DNA of 64,000 nt. Origin: Rhizomonospora bruguierae (GTDB lineage Bacteria > Actinomycetota > Actinomycetes > Mycobacteriales > Micromonosporaceae). The stretch covers positions 1 to 64,000 of the forward strand of contig NZ_BBQH01000078.1 in assembly GCF_018397995.1 (NCBI RefSeq), in the 5' to 3' direction. Below the pieces are notes generated by a model, which saw only the letters and a list, made by a program, of their open reading frames with translations, was not told the DNA's origin and made no database searches. This document shows positions 55,501-64,000 of this stretch, one piece after another; position 1 is the first letter of the stretch; each line of letters begins with the position of its first letter. The translations under genes were made by a program, and so were the position numbers.

Positions 55501-58500
55501 CCAACGGCACCTGGAGCACCGCCTACTCGCCGGCCACCGGCTTCCCCGGCCAGATCAGCCAGACCGACCCGGTCGGGCTGACCGTCAAGATGGTGCCGTC
55601 CCGGGCCTTCGACGAGGTGATCGAGGCCACCACCGACGCCAACGGCAACGTGACCACCACGACCTATGACGGGCTGGGCCGGCTGCGCAAGGTGTGGCTG
55701 CCGACGGAGCCGACCAATGGGCCGCCGTCGTCGGAGTTCACGTACCGGATCACTTTCACCGGCACCGGCCAGCCCACGAAGCCGACCGTGGTCACCGGCC
55801 GGCAGTTGCGGGCGATGTCCGGCGCCACCGGAACCACCGTGCCCAGCTACACCTACCTGGACGGGTTCGGCCGTACCAGGGAGGTGCAGGCGCCGTCGCC
55901 GGGCCCGTCCGGCGGGCGGATGGTGACCGTCACCCGCTACGACGACCGGGGCCTGACCCTCGGCGTCTCGGCCCCGCTGTGGAACTCGACCGCGCCCGGG
56001 GACGACCCCGACAAGCTGCTCAACCCGGCCACCTCGGCGCTGCCGTCGTGGACGGAGAAGCAGTACGACGCGCTGGAGAACGAGGCGGTGTCCACACTGT
56101 ACGGGTTGGGTGCGGCGGTGGCCCGCACCACCACGACGACCTTCGGCAACGGCGCCGTGGTCACCCCGCCCGTGGGCACGCCGACGGGTACCTGGAACGA
56201 CGGGCACGACCGGGTCGCCGTCATCCAGCGCGACCTGCCGCCCGGCGCGACGATGCCGCAGCCGGGCGCGCCCACCACCCGGTACACGTACGTTCCGGGC
56301 AGCGACGACCAGATCGCCACGGTCACGGACCCGGCCGGCAACGTCTCCCGGTACACCTACGACTGGGACGGGCACCGGCTGACCACCCAGGACCCGAACG
56401 CCGGCTCGTCCGTGCAGACCTACGACGAGTCCGGCCAACTGAAGACCATCACCGACCCCAAGGGCCAGAAGCTGACCTACACGTACGACCCGCTCGGCCG
56501 CCGGCGCGCGGTCTGGCTCGGCGCCGAGCAGTCCGGCACCCGGCTGGCCGAGTGGGCCTACGACACGGTGCCGGGCGGCAAGGGCGAACTGGCCGCCAGC
56601 ACCCGGTACGTCGGCGGCGACGCGTACACCGTGCGGGTCACCGGCTACGACCGGCAGAACCGGGCGACCGGGCGGCAGTGGGTCATCCCGGCCGTGGAAA
56701 CCGGGCTGGCTGGCACCTACACCTTCGGATACGCCTACGACCGCGCTGGGAACCTCACCGACATCACCTACCCGGCCGCGGGCGGGCTACCCGCCGAAAC
56801 CGTGCACCAGAACTACAGCGACACCGGTGTGCCCACCACGCTTGGCAGCGAGCTTGCCAGCTACGTCAGTGCCACCGCCTACACCGGCACGGGCCGACCG
56901 GACACCCGCAGCCTGGGCGCGGCCGGCACGGTGCGGCGCACCTTCGGCTACGAGCCCGACGGCGCGCAGCGGCTGGCCGAGCTGACCACGACCACCGGAG
57001 CCGGCACCTCCGCCGCCAGCACGGTGCAGCACGACGTGTACAGCTACGACGCGGCCGACAACGTCCGGCGGATCCTGGACACCACCGTCGACCAGTCGCA
57101 GTGTTTCGACTACGACCCGCTCCAGCGGCTGTCGGCCTCCTGGACCACCGGCGCCGACGACTGCTCCGGTGGCGTCGCCGCCGCCGACGGGCGCGGCCCG
57201 GACCCGTTCAAGCAGCAGTACACCTACGACAGCATCGGCAACCTCACGTCGGTCACCACCGGGGCGACCAGCCGCGCCTACACGTACCCGGCGTCCGGCC
57301 CGGACTCCGTGCGCCCGCACGCGGTCACCGCCATCGGCGCCGACCGGTACACCTACGACGCGAGCGGCGTGCTCACCTCCCGCACGGTCGCCGGGGTCGC
57401 ATCGACCTACGGGTACGACCCGCTGGACAAGTTGGTCAGCGCCGACACGGGCGGGGCGACCACGTCCTTCGGGTACGACGCGGACGGCAACCGGCTGATC
57501 CGGCGCGATCCCACCGGCCGCACCCTGTACCTGGACGACATGGAGGTCCGGGCCGGCGCCACCACCACGGCCGTCCGGTACTACAGCACCGCCGACGGCG
57601 ACCTCGTCGGCGAGCGGACCCCGGCCGGCGTCACCTGGCTGTTCACCGACCCCCAGGGCTCGGTGCAACTGGCCGTCGACGACGCCGCCACAGCGCCAAC
57701 CGCCGGCCGCGAGACGACCACGGCACGGGTGGCCGCGGACGCGGTGGCGCGGCAGCGGTACCTGCCCTACGGTGAGCGCCGGGGCGGCCGCGACGACATC
57801 ACCGTCACCGAGCGGGGCTTCCTGGGCAAGACGGAGGACCCGACCACCAACCTGGTGGCGCTGGACAACCGCATGGTCGACCCGGCCATCGGCAGGCTCA
57901 TCAGCCCCGACCCGCTGCTGGACACCGCCGACCCGGCCACCCAGAACGCGTACGCCTACGGCAACGACGACCCGGCCAACGTGGTGGACCCCAGCGGCCT
58001 GATGGGCTGCCAGCCGGGCGAGTGCCCGTCCCGCGCCGGCGGCCTGGCGCGCATCGCGTACAGCACGAAGAACAAGAAGAAGCGGCGGTACTACCTCGGC
58101 CTGGCGCGCGCCTCCGAGCGGCGCGAGGCCCGCGTCTATCGCCGGACCCGCCGCAACTCCGACCGCATCCAGGTGTGCTGGGCCACCAAACGCGGCTGCC
58201 GCAAGGGTGACCCGCGCAAACCGGTCTACGGATCGGCCAAGCCCGGCAAGAAGAAGAGCATCTGGCGCCGGGTCAAGTCCGGGTCGTTGACCGTCGTCAA
58301 CTCCCGGGCCTGGCAGGGGGTAAGGGCGGGACTCGGCTACTGCGGGCTGGTGGTGAAGGCATGTTCGGCCGCGTCGGCCGGCATGGCCGGCGTCGAGGTG
58401 GGCGTGTACCTCGCGAACGGCAAGAGAGCCGAGGCCGTGCGCGCCGGGGTGGAAATCGCCACTTCCTTCCTCGGCAAGGGAAGCGAACGCCTGATCAACC

Positions 58501-58709
58501 GCGCCGACAAGTTGGTGGTCAACGCGGTCAGGGACCGGGCGGCGGTGCGTGCGATGGGGCACCCGGCGACCAGTGTCTTCGTCCACGACGCCGCGCGGAT
58601 CCGGTGGAACGCCGAGCGCGTGGGCCTGATCACCCATTCCGCCGACCAAGCCGTGGCCGTCGGCGGGTCGACCGGTTCGGCGATCAACGCCTTCGGCCCC
58701 AGCCACTAA
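52581..58709 (+). CDS. Large secreted RHS/YD-repeat protein with novel C-terminal tail
   Basis: 2042 aa from a GTG with GGGGAGG 5 nt upstream. Signal peptide or anchor at about 10-40 (VGLIVTLALVVGELVVIPAA). Residues about 210-700 form an SpvB/TcaB-like shell start (SYPLVLPPSVGGEALDLALS, then WVGLGWDLGLGF). About 1,000 residues of YD repeats follow (YDGLGRLRKVW, YTYDWDGHRLTTQD, YDPLGRRRAVW). The RHS core ends at NAYAYGNDDPANVVDPSG (to 57998). The last 236 residues are unrelated to the core: a Lys/Arg-rich part, a hydrophobic stretch and an acidic helix. By analogy it is the toxin or effector domain that the shell encloses. No known toxin motif is recognised. Confidence 0.9.
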   Translation: MDAPRTRWTVGLIVTLALVVGELVVIPAAQRPAAAAPVPVNQEASVPARALPEARPAADPENGAPAALPAAAWPAAASADVALTADDPVRAGRSPLTLTRAHRSAPERVHVDVLDRSAAERSGGVGMAFRVSSGPVRVDIDYSGFRYAAGGNFADRLRLVRVDGDGSRVPVAATNDLATGHLSAEVTGGDLYTLVAAASGTGTGTGDYRATDLNPSGTWRVSAQSGSFTDSYPLVLPPSVGGEALDLALSYDSGSVDGRTSATNNQASWVGLGWDLGLGFIERRYNSCVDDGDPYHADLCWSSPYAADEGGAAYVISLDGITSELIRTPDGTYRMRDDQGWKIEHLYSGPNDDNTGEYWMVSTPDGDRHTFGYRGDSNFTVPVVGDDAGEPCHGTAPKPCRQTWRWGLDKIVDANENVTSVYWTKEINSYTQANGGSTYAYDRAGYLDRVEYGGVDGEHPAAQVDFTATPRCTQRVTNPATACPAVSAANASSYPDVPTDLICTGGTCKQNSPAFFLTSRLESIYTRVWDAGTQKWQDVARWTPTFAFPAPPDGTTASLWLDSIQQAGLWGNEPVTLPPVAYDGQFLMNRVDWSETAQQLQMRRLTVVRNGMGGETRVTYGHGSPAVTCPNGASTSWADGVQWDQNPYECFRVRFRPTGSTTEVKGVFHKYVVTKVDDVDLIGGSPTMTTAYAYGVNQLAPRPAWHRDDDLLTPAAKQDWTEWRGYDTVRTTEGTGGADRQTITDTRFFRGMNGDLLGSGDAKTVTVVDYAGKTWPDNPQLAGRVLQTQSYRRNGDGTLTELESQRNTYWDSGLIADGPGSHDVRMVRPEYTYSRDRRGDGTWRETSERLDGYTVANGGLATREVDFGETGVDDSTCTQTTYAQNTSGGNWFLVTVESTETHSGDPDPASTRCPGPIVERTVELYDGSPGPGSGVNVPTDGNVTEERTYTSANTYSTVRRTYDKYGRQTGETTANGTWSTAYSPATGFPGQISQTDPVGLTVKMVPSRAFDEVIEATTDANGNVTTTTYDGLGRLRKVWLPTEPTNGPPSSEFTYRITFTGTGQPTKPTVVTGRQLRAMSGATGTTVPSYTYLDGFGRTREVQAPSPGPSGGRMVTVTRYDDRGLTLGVSAPLWNSTAPGDDPDKLLNPATSALPSWTEKQYDALENEAVSTLYGLGAAVARTTTTTFGNGAVVTPPVGTPTGTWNDGHDRVAVIQRDLPPGATMPQPGAPTTRYTYVPGSDDQIATVTDPAGNVSRYTYDWDGHRLTTQDPNAGSSVQTYDESGQLKTITDPKGQKLTYTYDPLGRRRAVWLGAEQSGTRLAEWAYDTVPGGKGELAASTRYVGGDAYTVRVTGYDRQNRATGRQWVIPAVETGLAGTYTFGYAYDRAGNLTDITYPAAGGLPAETVHQNYSDTGVPTTLGSELASYVSATAYTGTGRPDTRSLGAAGTVRRTFGYEPDGAQRLAELTTTTGAGTSAASTVQHDVYSYDAADNVRRILDTTVDQSQCFDYDPLQRLSASWTTGADDCSGGVAAADGRGPDPFKQQYTYDSIGNLTSVTTGATSRAYTYPASGPDSVRPHAVTAIGADRYTYDASGVLTSRTVAGVASTYGYDPLDKLVSADTGGATTSFGYDADGNRLIRRDPTGRTLYLDDMEVRAGATTTAVRYYSTADGDLVGERTPAGVTWLFTDPQGSVQLAVDDAATAPTAGRETTTARVAADAVARQRYLPYGERRGGRDDITVTERGFLGKTEDPTTNLVALDNRMVDPAIGRLISPDPLLDTADPATQNAYAYGNDDPANVVDPSGLMGCQPGECPSRAGGLARIAYSTKNKKKRRYYLGLARASERREARVYRRTRRNSDRIQVCWATKRGCRKGDPRKPVYGSAKPGKKKSIWRRVKSGSLTVVNSRAWQGVRAGLGYCGLVVKACSAASAGMAGVEVGVYLANGKRAEAVRAGVEIATSFLGKGSERLINRADKLVVNAVRDRAAVRAMGHPATSVFVHDAARIRWNAERVGLITHSADQAVAVGGSTGSAINAFGPSH

Positions 58710-58749
58710 CGAGATCTGCCAGTTCAGCCAGCAGACAGCAGGAGGTTCA

Positions 58750-60408
58750 GTGACAACAGGTAGATGGCGGCGGGCGGCTACGGCGGCGCTGGTCGTAGGT
58801 AGCGCCGTGGTCTTCGGCCCGTCCGTCTCGGGCCCGTTGGCGCCGGCGGCGGCCTCCCCGAGCGGCCCGGCGGCCACCGCGGCCGCCGGGCCGGCGGCCC
58901 GGGCGGACGTCACCGGCGACGGGATACCGGACATCGTGGTCGCCTCGACGGCGCGCAAGTCCGGTGGCTTCACCGACCCGTCCGCGCCGGACGAGACCGG
59001 TGGCTCCGTGTATGTCATCCCGGGTGGCAGCACCGTGCCGGGCGCCCCGGTCTCCCTGATCGATCAGGGGGACTCCGTCGTGGTCGGCTCGCCGGAAGCC
59101 GACGACAACTTCGGCATGCAGATCGTCACCGGCGACTTCAACGGTGACCGCCGCGCCGATGTGGCCATCGGCAACCCCGCCGAGTCCATCGGCACCAAGC
59201 TCAACGCCGGCGCCGTCACCGTCCTGTATGGCCAGCCGACCGCGCCGTACCTGGGGCTGATCCCCAACGGCACCAACTGGATCACGCAGGACACCGGAAA
59301 CCTGCCCGGCTCCGTGGAGGCCAAGGACTACTTCGGTGCCGCGCTGACCACCGGCGACTTCAACGGCGACGGCTACGCCGACCTGGCGATCGGCGCGCCC
59401 GGCGAGGCGATCGGCAAGGTCGGCTCGGCCGGTGCCGTGTGGGTGCTGTACGGCGGCAGCTACGGGCTGCGGACCGACAACGCCGTCGCCTACAACGAGA
59501 GCAGCGCTGCGATCCCCGGAGTGGAGGAAAAGAACGACCACTTCGGATCGTCGCTCGCCGCCGGCGACATCACCGGTGACGGCCGGGACGACCTGGTCAT
59601 CAACGTGGCGGGGGAAACGGTCAGCGGCACCACCGGCGCCGCGGGGTGCCTGGTGCTGCTGAAGGGCTCGGCGTCCGGGGTCACCACCAGCGGCGTCACC
59701 AACGTCTGCGTCCCGCAGATCAACATTGGCGGGCACATCAACACGGTTGCCGTCGGCCGCTTCCACGGCGGCAGCAACGCCGACGTCGTGCTCTACGCCG
59801 ACCAGGCCAAGGGTGCGCCGACCAGTTCCGGTGCCCTGGTGGTGCTGCGCGGCTCGAGCGGAGGCATCAGCGCGAACAACCTGATGATGATCACGCAGAA
59901 CTCGCCCGGCGTCTCTGACGTCGCCGAGGCCGGCGACCTGTTCGGTGCCGCGCTCTCGGTCGGCGACATCAACGGCGACGGCGCCGACGACCTGGCCGTC
60001 GGCGCGCCCGGCGAGGACACCGGCGCCGGGGCGAACGAGGGCGCCGTCCAGGTGTTCCTCGGCGGCCCCTCCGGTCTGACCTCCGGGCTGGACTTGTTCC
60101 TCACCGAGAACCATCCGATGATCAACGCGACCGGTCAGTTCAGCGAGGGGTTCGGCAGCGCCGTGCGGCTGCTGGACGTCACCAACGACGGCAAACCCGA
60201 ACTGTTGGTGACCGCGCCGTTCGAGGACTTCTCCTACAACACCGGCACGATGTTCGTCCTCGACCTGCAGGCCACCAGCAGCAGCATCACGCTGACCGGC
60301 TGCACCACGCTCACCCGTGACGCTCTCGGCACCGTATCGGCCTACGGGCCGGGCGCGCCGATCGCCGGTGGCGTCATACCCCCGGAGAACCTGCCCAACG
60401 TGACCTGA
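58750..60408 (+). CDS. Secreted FG-GAP (integrin-alpha-like) repeat protein
   Basis: 552 aa. Signal peptide at about 1-37, then seven FG-GAP blades with Ca-binding loops of the form D-x-N-G-D-x-x-x-D-L (for example DFNGDGYADL, DINGDGADDL, DVTGDGIPDI) and GAPGE(A/D). It is expected to be an extracellular beta-propeller for adhesion or carbohydrate contact. The GTG has GGAGG just upstream. It begins 40 bp after the RHS stop, so the two are probably one operon. Confidence 0.9.
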   Translation: MTTGRWRRAATAALVVGSAVVFGPSVSGPLAPAAASPSGPAATAAAGPAARADVTGDGIPDIVVASTARKSGGFTDPSAPDETGGSVYVIPGGSTVPGAPVSLIDQGDSVVVGSPEADDNFGMQIVTGDFNGDRRADVAIGNPAESIGTKLNAGAVTVLYGQPTAPYLGLIPNGTNWITQDTGNLPGSVEAKDYFGAALTTGDFNGDGYADLAIGAPGEAIGKVGSAGAVWVLYGGSYGLRTDNAVAYNESSAAIPGVEEKNDHFGSSLAAGDITGDGRDDLVINVAGETVSGTTGAAGCLVLLKGSASGVTTSGVTNVCVPQINIGGHINTVAVGRFHGGSNADVVLYADQAKGAPTSSGALVVLRGSSGGISANNLMMITQNSPGVSDVAEAGDLFGAALSVGDINGDGADDLAVGAPGEDTGAGANEGAVQVFLGGPSGLTSGLDLFLTENHPMINATGQFSEGFGSAVRLLDVTNDGKPELLVTAPFEDFSYNTGTMFVLDLQATSSSITLTGCTTLTRDALGTVSAYGPGAPIAGGVIPPENLPNVT

Positions 60409-60419
60409 CCCGGATGCCG

Positions 60420-60464
60420 GGCCCCTGGCCGGTGCGCGACCCCCGTGCGCGCCGGCCAGGGGCC
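60420..60464. terminator. Terminator after the FG-GAP gene
   Basis: A perfect 13-bp inverted repeat (60420-60432 with 60452-60464). Six further pairs (two G-U) continue inward. It lies 11 bp past the stop codon and just before the PhoD gene. Confidence 0.85.
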
Positions 60465-60490
60465 GCTCACATCGAACGAAAGCGAGAGCA

Positions 60491-62035
60491 TTGCCCACGA
60501 CGGTAGGCTCCACGACGCGGCCCAAGCGGCGGACCATCCTTGTCGGCGGCCTGGCCGCCGCCGGTGCCACGCTGCTGCCCGTGGCCCGCGCGAAGGCGGC
60601 GCTGGCGTACCCGTTCCTGCTCGGCGTCGCGTCCGGCGACCCCACCCCGGACGGCGTGGTGCTGTGGACCCGGCTCGCCGTCGCACCGCTCAACCCGGAC
60701 GGCTTCGGCGGAATGCCGGGCACACCGATCACTGTGGACTGGGAGGTGGCCGCGGACGAGTCCTTCGGCCAGCCGATCCGGTCAGGGTCGGCCGTCGCGC
60801 AGTACCCGTCGGCGCACACCGTGCACGTCGAGGTCGACGGGCTCGAGCCGGGCGCGGAGTACTTCTACCGCTTCCGGGCCGCCGGGCACCTCTCACCCGT
60901 CGGCCGCACCCGCACCGCCCCGGCGGCGACCAGCGCGGGCGGCCGGACGACCGTGCTCACCGCCTCCTGCGCCGACTACCGCATCGGCTACTACACGGTG
61001 TACCGGCACATGGCCGACGAGCATCCGGACCTGGTGCTGTTCCTCGGCGACTACATCTACGAGACGTACAGCTCCAGCAGCCTCAGGCAGCATGCGCCGA
61101 CCTACGAGGTGACAACCCTGGCCGACTACCGGGTGCGGCACGCCCAGTACAAGACGGACCCGAACCTGCAAGCGGCGCACGCCGCCGCACCCTGGATCGT
61201 GGTGTGGGACGACCACGAGGTCGAGAACAACTACGCCGGGATGGTGCGCGCCGACGCCAGCCCGCCCGGCGACTTCGCCCTGCGCCGTGCCGCCGCCTAC
61301 CAGGCGTACTACGAACACATGCCGCTGCGGGCGGCGCAGCGCCCCGTCAACCAGTACCTTCCGCTGTACCGGCGGCTGGGTTGGGGCCAGTTGGCAACCT
61401 TCCACCTGCTCGATACCCGGCAGTACCGCGACGACCAGGCATGCGGCGACGGTATCAAGGTGTGCGCGGACGCCAAGCTGGCGACCCGTTCCATCATGGG
61501 CGTGCAGCAGGAGGCGTGGCTGCTCAACGGCCTCGGCCAGCGCCTGACCACCTAGGACCTCATCGGCCAGCAGGTGTTCTTCGCGCGGCGGCTGCACTCC
61601 GCCGACGGCGCCACCGCGATGGACACCTGGGACGGGTACGTCGCCAACCGCAACCGGCTCCAGCAGGGCTGGACCGCCCGCGGAGTGCGTGGCGCGGTCG
61701 TGCTCACCGGCGACGCGCACCGGGCGTACGCCAGCGACCTGATGCTGGACTACGACAACCCCCGCCAGGTCATCGGCACCGAACTGGTGTGCAGCTCGGT
61801 CACCTCCGACGGCGACGGCAACGCCGACGACACCGGCGGGCTGTCGCCGCTCAACCCGCACATCAGGTTCTTCAGCAACCTGCGTGGATACACGCGGGTG
61901 ACCGTGGAGCCGGCGCAACTGACCGCCGAGTTCCGCGCGGTGGACCGGGTCACCGTCCGGGACCGTCCGGTGCGGACCCTCAAGCGGTACGTGGTCGAAG
62001 CCGGCAACCCCGGCCTGCACGACGCCGGCCCGTGA
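60491..62035 (+). pseudogene. Alkaline phosphatase D (PhoD) gene with in-frame amber codon
   Basis: A single frame from TTG 60491 to the stop at 62035, interrupted by TAG at 61553-61555 (codon 355 of 514). The first part has a Tat signal (RPKRRTILVGG), the N-terminal Ig-like domain and the metallophosphatase motifs ASCADYR, FLGDYIYE and WDDHEVENNYAG. After the stop the same frame goes on with QQVFFARRLH, LTGDAHRAYAS and HIRFFSNLRGY, which are needed metal-site parts. Family alignment by memory puts a Trp here, so TGG to TAG is the likely mutation. Without read-through the protein lacks its C-terminal 159 residues, including the GDAH site. The TTG start has no good ribosome site. Confidence 0.85.
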
Positions 62036-62157
62036 TGGCGCCGGCACCCGGACCCCTTGGGCGCAGTGCGGATCTGAGCCTTCCGGTATGTGCGGAAGCT
62101 GTGCGCCCAGCTGAAAGGCTTCGCCGCGACACTGTTTCCTGTCGATAGGAGAGTCAC

Positions 62158-62703
62158 ATGCGAACAGTGATCCCCGGGTTCGGCCGGCAGGTCTGGCGTG
62201 GCCTGGCCGTCGGTGCGCTGGTTGGCGCGACGATCCTGGCCGCGGCCCCCACGGCCGCGCAGGCCGGCCCGTCCGACACCGCCAAGAACGACATCGTCAA
62301 GGTTGTCGTCATCCCCGGGACGAACTCCACGGGCGCGGCGTCCAGGTCCGCCGCCCCGGCCGCCGCACCCGACGGCGACGTGACGATCCTGTCGAAGTGT
62401 GCCGTCACCGAATACGGCTACACCGGCTACCGCATCTGCGAGTTTGACTGGCTTGCGGTGTACAAGTCCAACGGCAGCGTCGAGTACTTCGTCGTCGGAA
62501 CCAACTACGCCATCTTCCACATCTGGCCGGGCAGCGGCGGTTGGAAGAGCCTCGGCGGCAAGGCCAGCTCGTGGGCTCCGAACGGGGTGTACTACCTCAC
62601 GGTCAGCGGCGGGGACTACGGCGTATGGACCTACGGTACGGACGAACGGCCCTGGTGCACCATCAACGCCAGTGGCCGCTGGACCAGTTGGTTCTCCTGC
62701 TGA
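62158..62703 (+). CDS. Small secreted protein, function unknown
   Basis: 181 aa. A signal peptide (about 1-36, ending TAAQA) is followed by an Ala/Ser-rich linker and a compact domain with Tyr/Trp/Gly repeats (WLAVYKSNGSVEYF, IWPGSGGWKSLGG, VWTYGTDERPW). Four Cys (Cys81, 93, 167, 181) could form two disulfides. No family recognised. AGGAGAG lies 5 nt before the ATG. It lies on the same strand as the surrounding secreted proteins. Confidence 0.75.
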   Translation: MRTVIPGFGRQVWRGLAVGALVGATILAAAPTAAQAGPSDTAKNDIVKVVVIPGTNSTGAASRSAAPAAAPDGDVTILSKCAVTEYGYTGYRICEFDWLAVYKSNGSVEYFVVGTNYAIFHIWPGSGGWKSLGGKASSWAPNGVYYLTVSGGDYGVWTYGTDERPWCTINASGRWTSWFSC

Positions 62704-62722
62704 GTGAGTGAGTCCGTCAGGC

Positions 62723-62761
62723 GCCGGGGATCGGCGGACACGCACCCAGCCGGTCCCCGGC
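62723..62761. terminator. Terminator after the small secreted protein
   Basis: A 13-bp inverted repeat with one G-U pair (62723-62735 with 62749-62761) and a 13-nt loop, 20 bp past the stop codon. Confidence 0.75.
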
Positions 62762-62818
62762 TCCTCACGGCAGGGCCACCACCGTGACCGACCGATCCAT
62801 TGAGGAGGGCGCTGATAC

Positions 62819-64000
62819 ATGACGCATAGACGCCTGGGTCGCATCACCGCCGCGGCGGCCGCGGCCGCCCTCGCCGCCGGCCTGCTCGTTGCCGCGGCGA
62901 GCACGGCCGGCGCGGCCACCAAGCCGGTCATCAACGGCGCGACCTTCAACGACCCGCTTGGCTCGGCGGAGCGGCAGAGCGCCATCTTCACCCAGATCAT
63001 CCAACTGGTGGACGCGACGCCGCCGGGCGAGCAGATCCGGGTGTCGATGTTCGACTTCACCGACGCCGCGGTGGCGGACGCGCTGCTGCGGGCGTACCGC
63101 CGCGGCGTCCAGGTCCGGGTGATCGTCGACGACTCGTCCTACCTGGACGGCAATGGCAGGCGGAAGCCCAGCCCCGCCTGGGACAAGCTCAGCAACCCGA
63201 CGACCGGTCTTGGCGCCGACGACCGGGCACCGTCCTGGATCGTCATGTGCGACGACCAGTTCGAGGACGACGACGGCGTGGACGACGTTCAGCGCGGCTG
63301 CATCGCGACGGCCCCGCCCGGCCCCGCGTACAACCACAACAAGTTCTTCCTGTTCTCGAAGGTGGGCCCGTTCGACGATGGGACCAGCTACCAGAAGGTC
63401 GTGCTGCAAACCTCGTCGAACCTCACCGACTGGTACAAGGTGGTGTCCTACAACGACGCGGTCACGTTCGTCAACGCGACCGTCCACGACGGCTACGCCG
63501 CATACCACGAGGATCTGCGGCGGCTGCGGTACTCCAGCACCGGCGACAACGCGTACTACCGCAGCACCCCGACCGGCAGCACCTATCGGGCGTTCTTCTT
63601 CCCGCGCGGCGACGCCACCTACCGCAATCCGGCCACCGACACGATCGTCAACGCGCTGAACGAGGTGGCCTGCGCGTACACCGGCGCCGACGGTAAACGC
63701 CACCAGACCGACATCCGCATCGTGGTGCTCAACTTCCTCAGCTCGCGCAGCCAGGTGGCGACGAAGCTGGCCGAGCTGCGCGGCAGGGGCTGCTGGATCG
63801 ACGTGATCTACGCGGCGAGCGACGCCACCGTCGAGGGCATCCTCGACAAGGCCGGCATCGAGCGGCTGTCCTGCAAGTTCAATGTCGCACCGGGCATCGA
63901 CGTGCGACCGCACAGCAAGTTCCTGCTCCTCGACGGCTACTACAACGGTGACATCGAACCGCGCGTGTACACCGGCAGCCCGAACCTGGACGGCTCGTCG
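62819..64000 (+). CDS. Secreted phospholipase-D-like protein (3' end cut by window)
   Basis: 394 codons visible, no stop before the edge. A signal peptide occupies about residues 1-33 (ending TAGAA). The first HKD half has SMFDFTDAAVADALLRAY and HNKFFLFSKV with TSSNLT. The second half reaches HSKFLLLDG and TGSPNLDGSS at the edge. Both HxK histidines are thus present, as in PLD-superfamily enzymes that act on phosphodiesters. It is of the unusual bacterial secreted kind also seen in Streptomyces. GAGGAGG lies 10 nt before the ATG. Confidence 0.88.
   Translation, partial: MTHRRLGRITAAAAAAALAAGLLVAAASTAGAATKPVINGATFNDPLGSAERQSAIFTQIIQLVDATPPGEQIRVSMFDFTDAAVADALLRAYRRGVQVRVIVDDSSYLDGNGRRKPSPAWDKLSNPTTGLGADDRAPSWIVMCDDQFEDDDGVDDVQRGCIATAPPGPAYNHNKFFLFSKVGPFDDGTSYQKVVLQTSSNLTDWYKVVSYNDAVTFVNATVHDGYAAYHEDLRRLRYSSTGDNAYYRSTPTGSTYRAFFFPRGDATYRNPATDTIVNALNEVACAYTGADGKRHQTDIRIVVLNFLSSRSQVATKLAELRGRGCWIDVIYAASDATVEGILDKAGIERLSCKFNVAPGIDVRPHSKFLLLDGYYNGDIEPRVYTGSPNLDGSS

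Noticed and set aside
53487-56438. 983-aa minus-strand frame inside the RHS gene
   Set aside because: Repetitive Val/Gly/Arg shadow of the YD repeats.
61553-61555. Special decoding (selenocysteine or pyrrolysine) at the PhoD stop
   Set aside because: TAG is not the selenocysteine codon, pyrrolysine is not expected in this group, and Trp fits the family; a point mutation is simpler.

Overview
High-GC actinobacterial DNA, most likely from the Micromonosporaceae (Micromonospora/Salinispora type). The evidence is strong GC bias at third positions, GTG/TTG starts, many TetR/LuxR/SARP regulators, a macrolactam-type modular PKS end, and secreted beta-propeller and RHS proteins. The genus is inference. 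No tRNA, rRNA, CRISPR array, IS element or replication origin was seen.

1-18.7 kb: right-hand end of a type I polyketide cluster. The window opens inside the last PKS module (malonyl-type AT, DH, KR, ACP, TE). It is followed by an AMP-forming ligase, a divergent TetR/MFS export pair, a KamA-like radical-SAM aminomutase with a fold-type-I PLP enzyme, a stand-alone ACP, a second AMP-forming ligase, a secreted PQQ-type propeller protein, a discrete VinK-like acyltransferase and a LAL/LuxR regulator. Two ligases, a free ACP, a transacylase and an aminomutase are the parts known to build and load a beta-amino-acid starter in macrolactam pathways (vicenistatin, incednine). I read the locus as a macrolactam cluster whose starter comes from an aminomutase and a PLP enzyme. 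The KS, the upstream modules and the expected deprotecting peptidase lie to the left, outside the window.

19-31 kb: general and regulatory genes. These are an SDR divergent from a TetR gene, an acyl-CoA carboxylase biotin carboxylase/BCCP subunit, an Imm26-like small protein, a DUF1349 protein, a GntR(YtrA)-ABC operon, a membrane-anchored PAF-acetylhydrolase-like esterase, a decayed regulator start behind three TetR-type boxes, a broken DUF899 gene and a secreted lectin-like propeller.

31-45 kb: stress loci. An arsenic operon encodes an ArsR-ArsC fusion, an aquaporin and ArsC. Next come a DUF2089/SHOCT operon, a hydrolase, a TetR-PlsC pair and a persulfide-detoxification operon resembling Staphylococcus cst (CstR-like sensor, MBL-rhodanese fusion, rhodanese, TauE) with two matching operators. 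A PAP2 phosphatase, an OmpR-type two-component system, YnfA and an ABC pair follow.

45-64 kb: an operon of a YbaB-like protein, an unknown protein, a WXG-type protein and a large SARP/NB-ARC/TPR regulator. Divergent from it is a NarL-type two-component system, followed by a secretome island: a 2042-aa secreted RHS protein with a novel 236-aa tail, an FG-GAP protein, a PhoD phosphatase broken by one in-frame amber codon, a small secreted protein and a phospholipase-D-like protein cut by the window edge.
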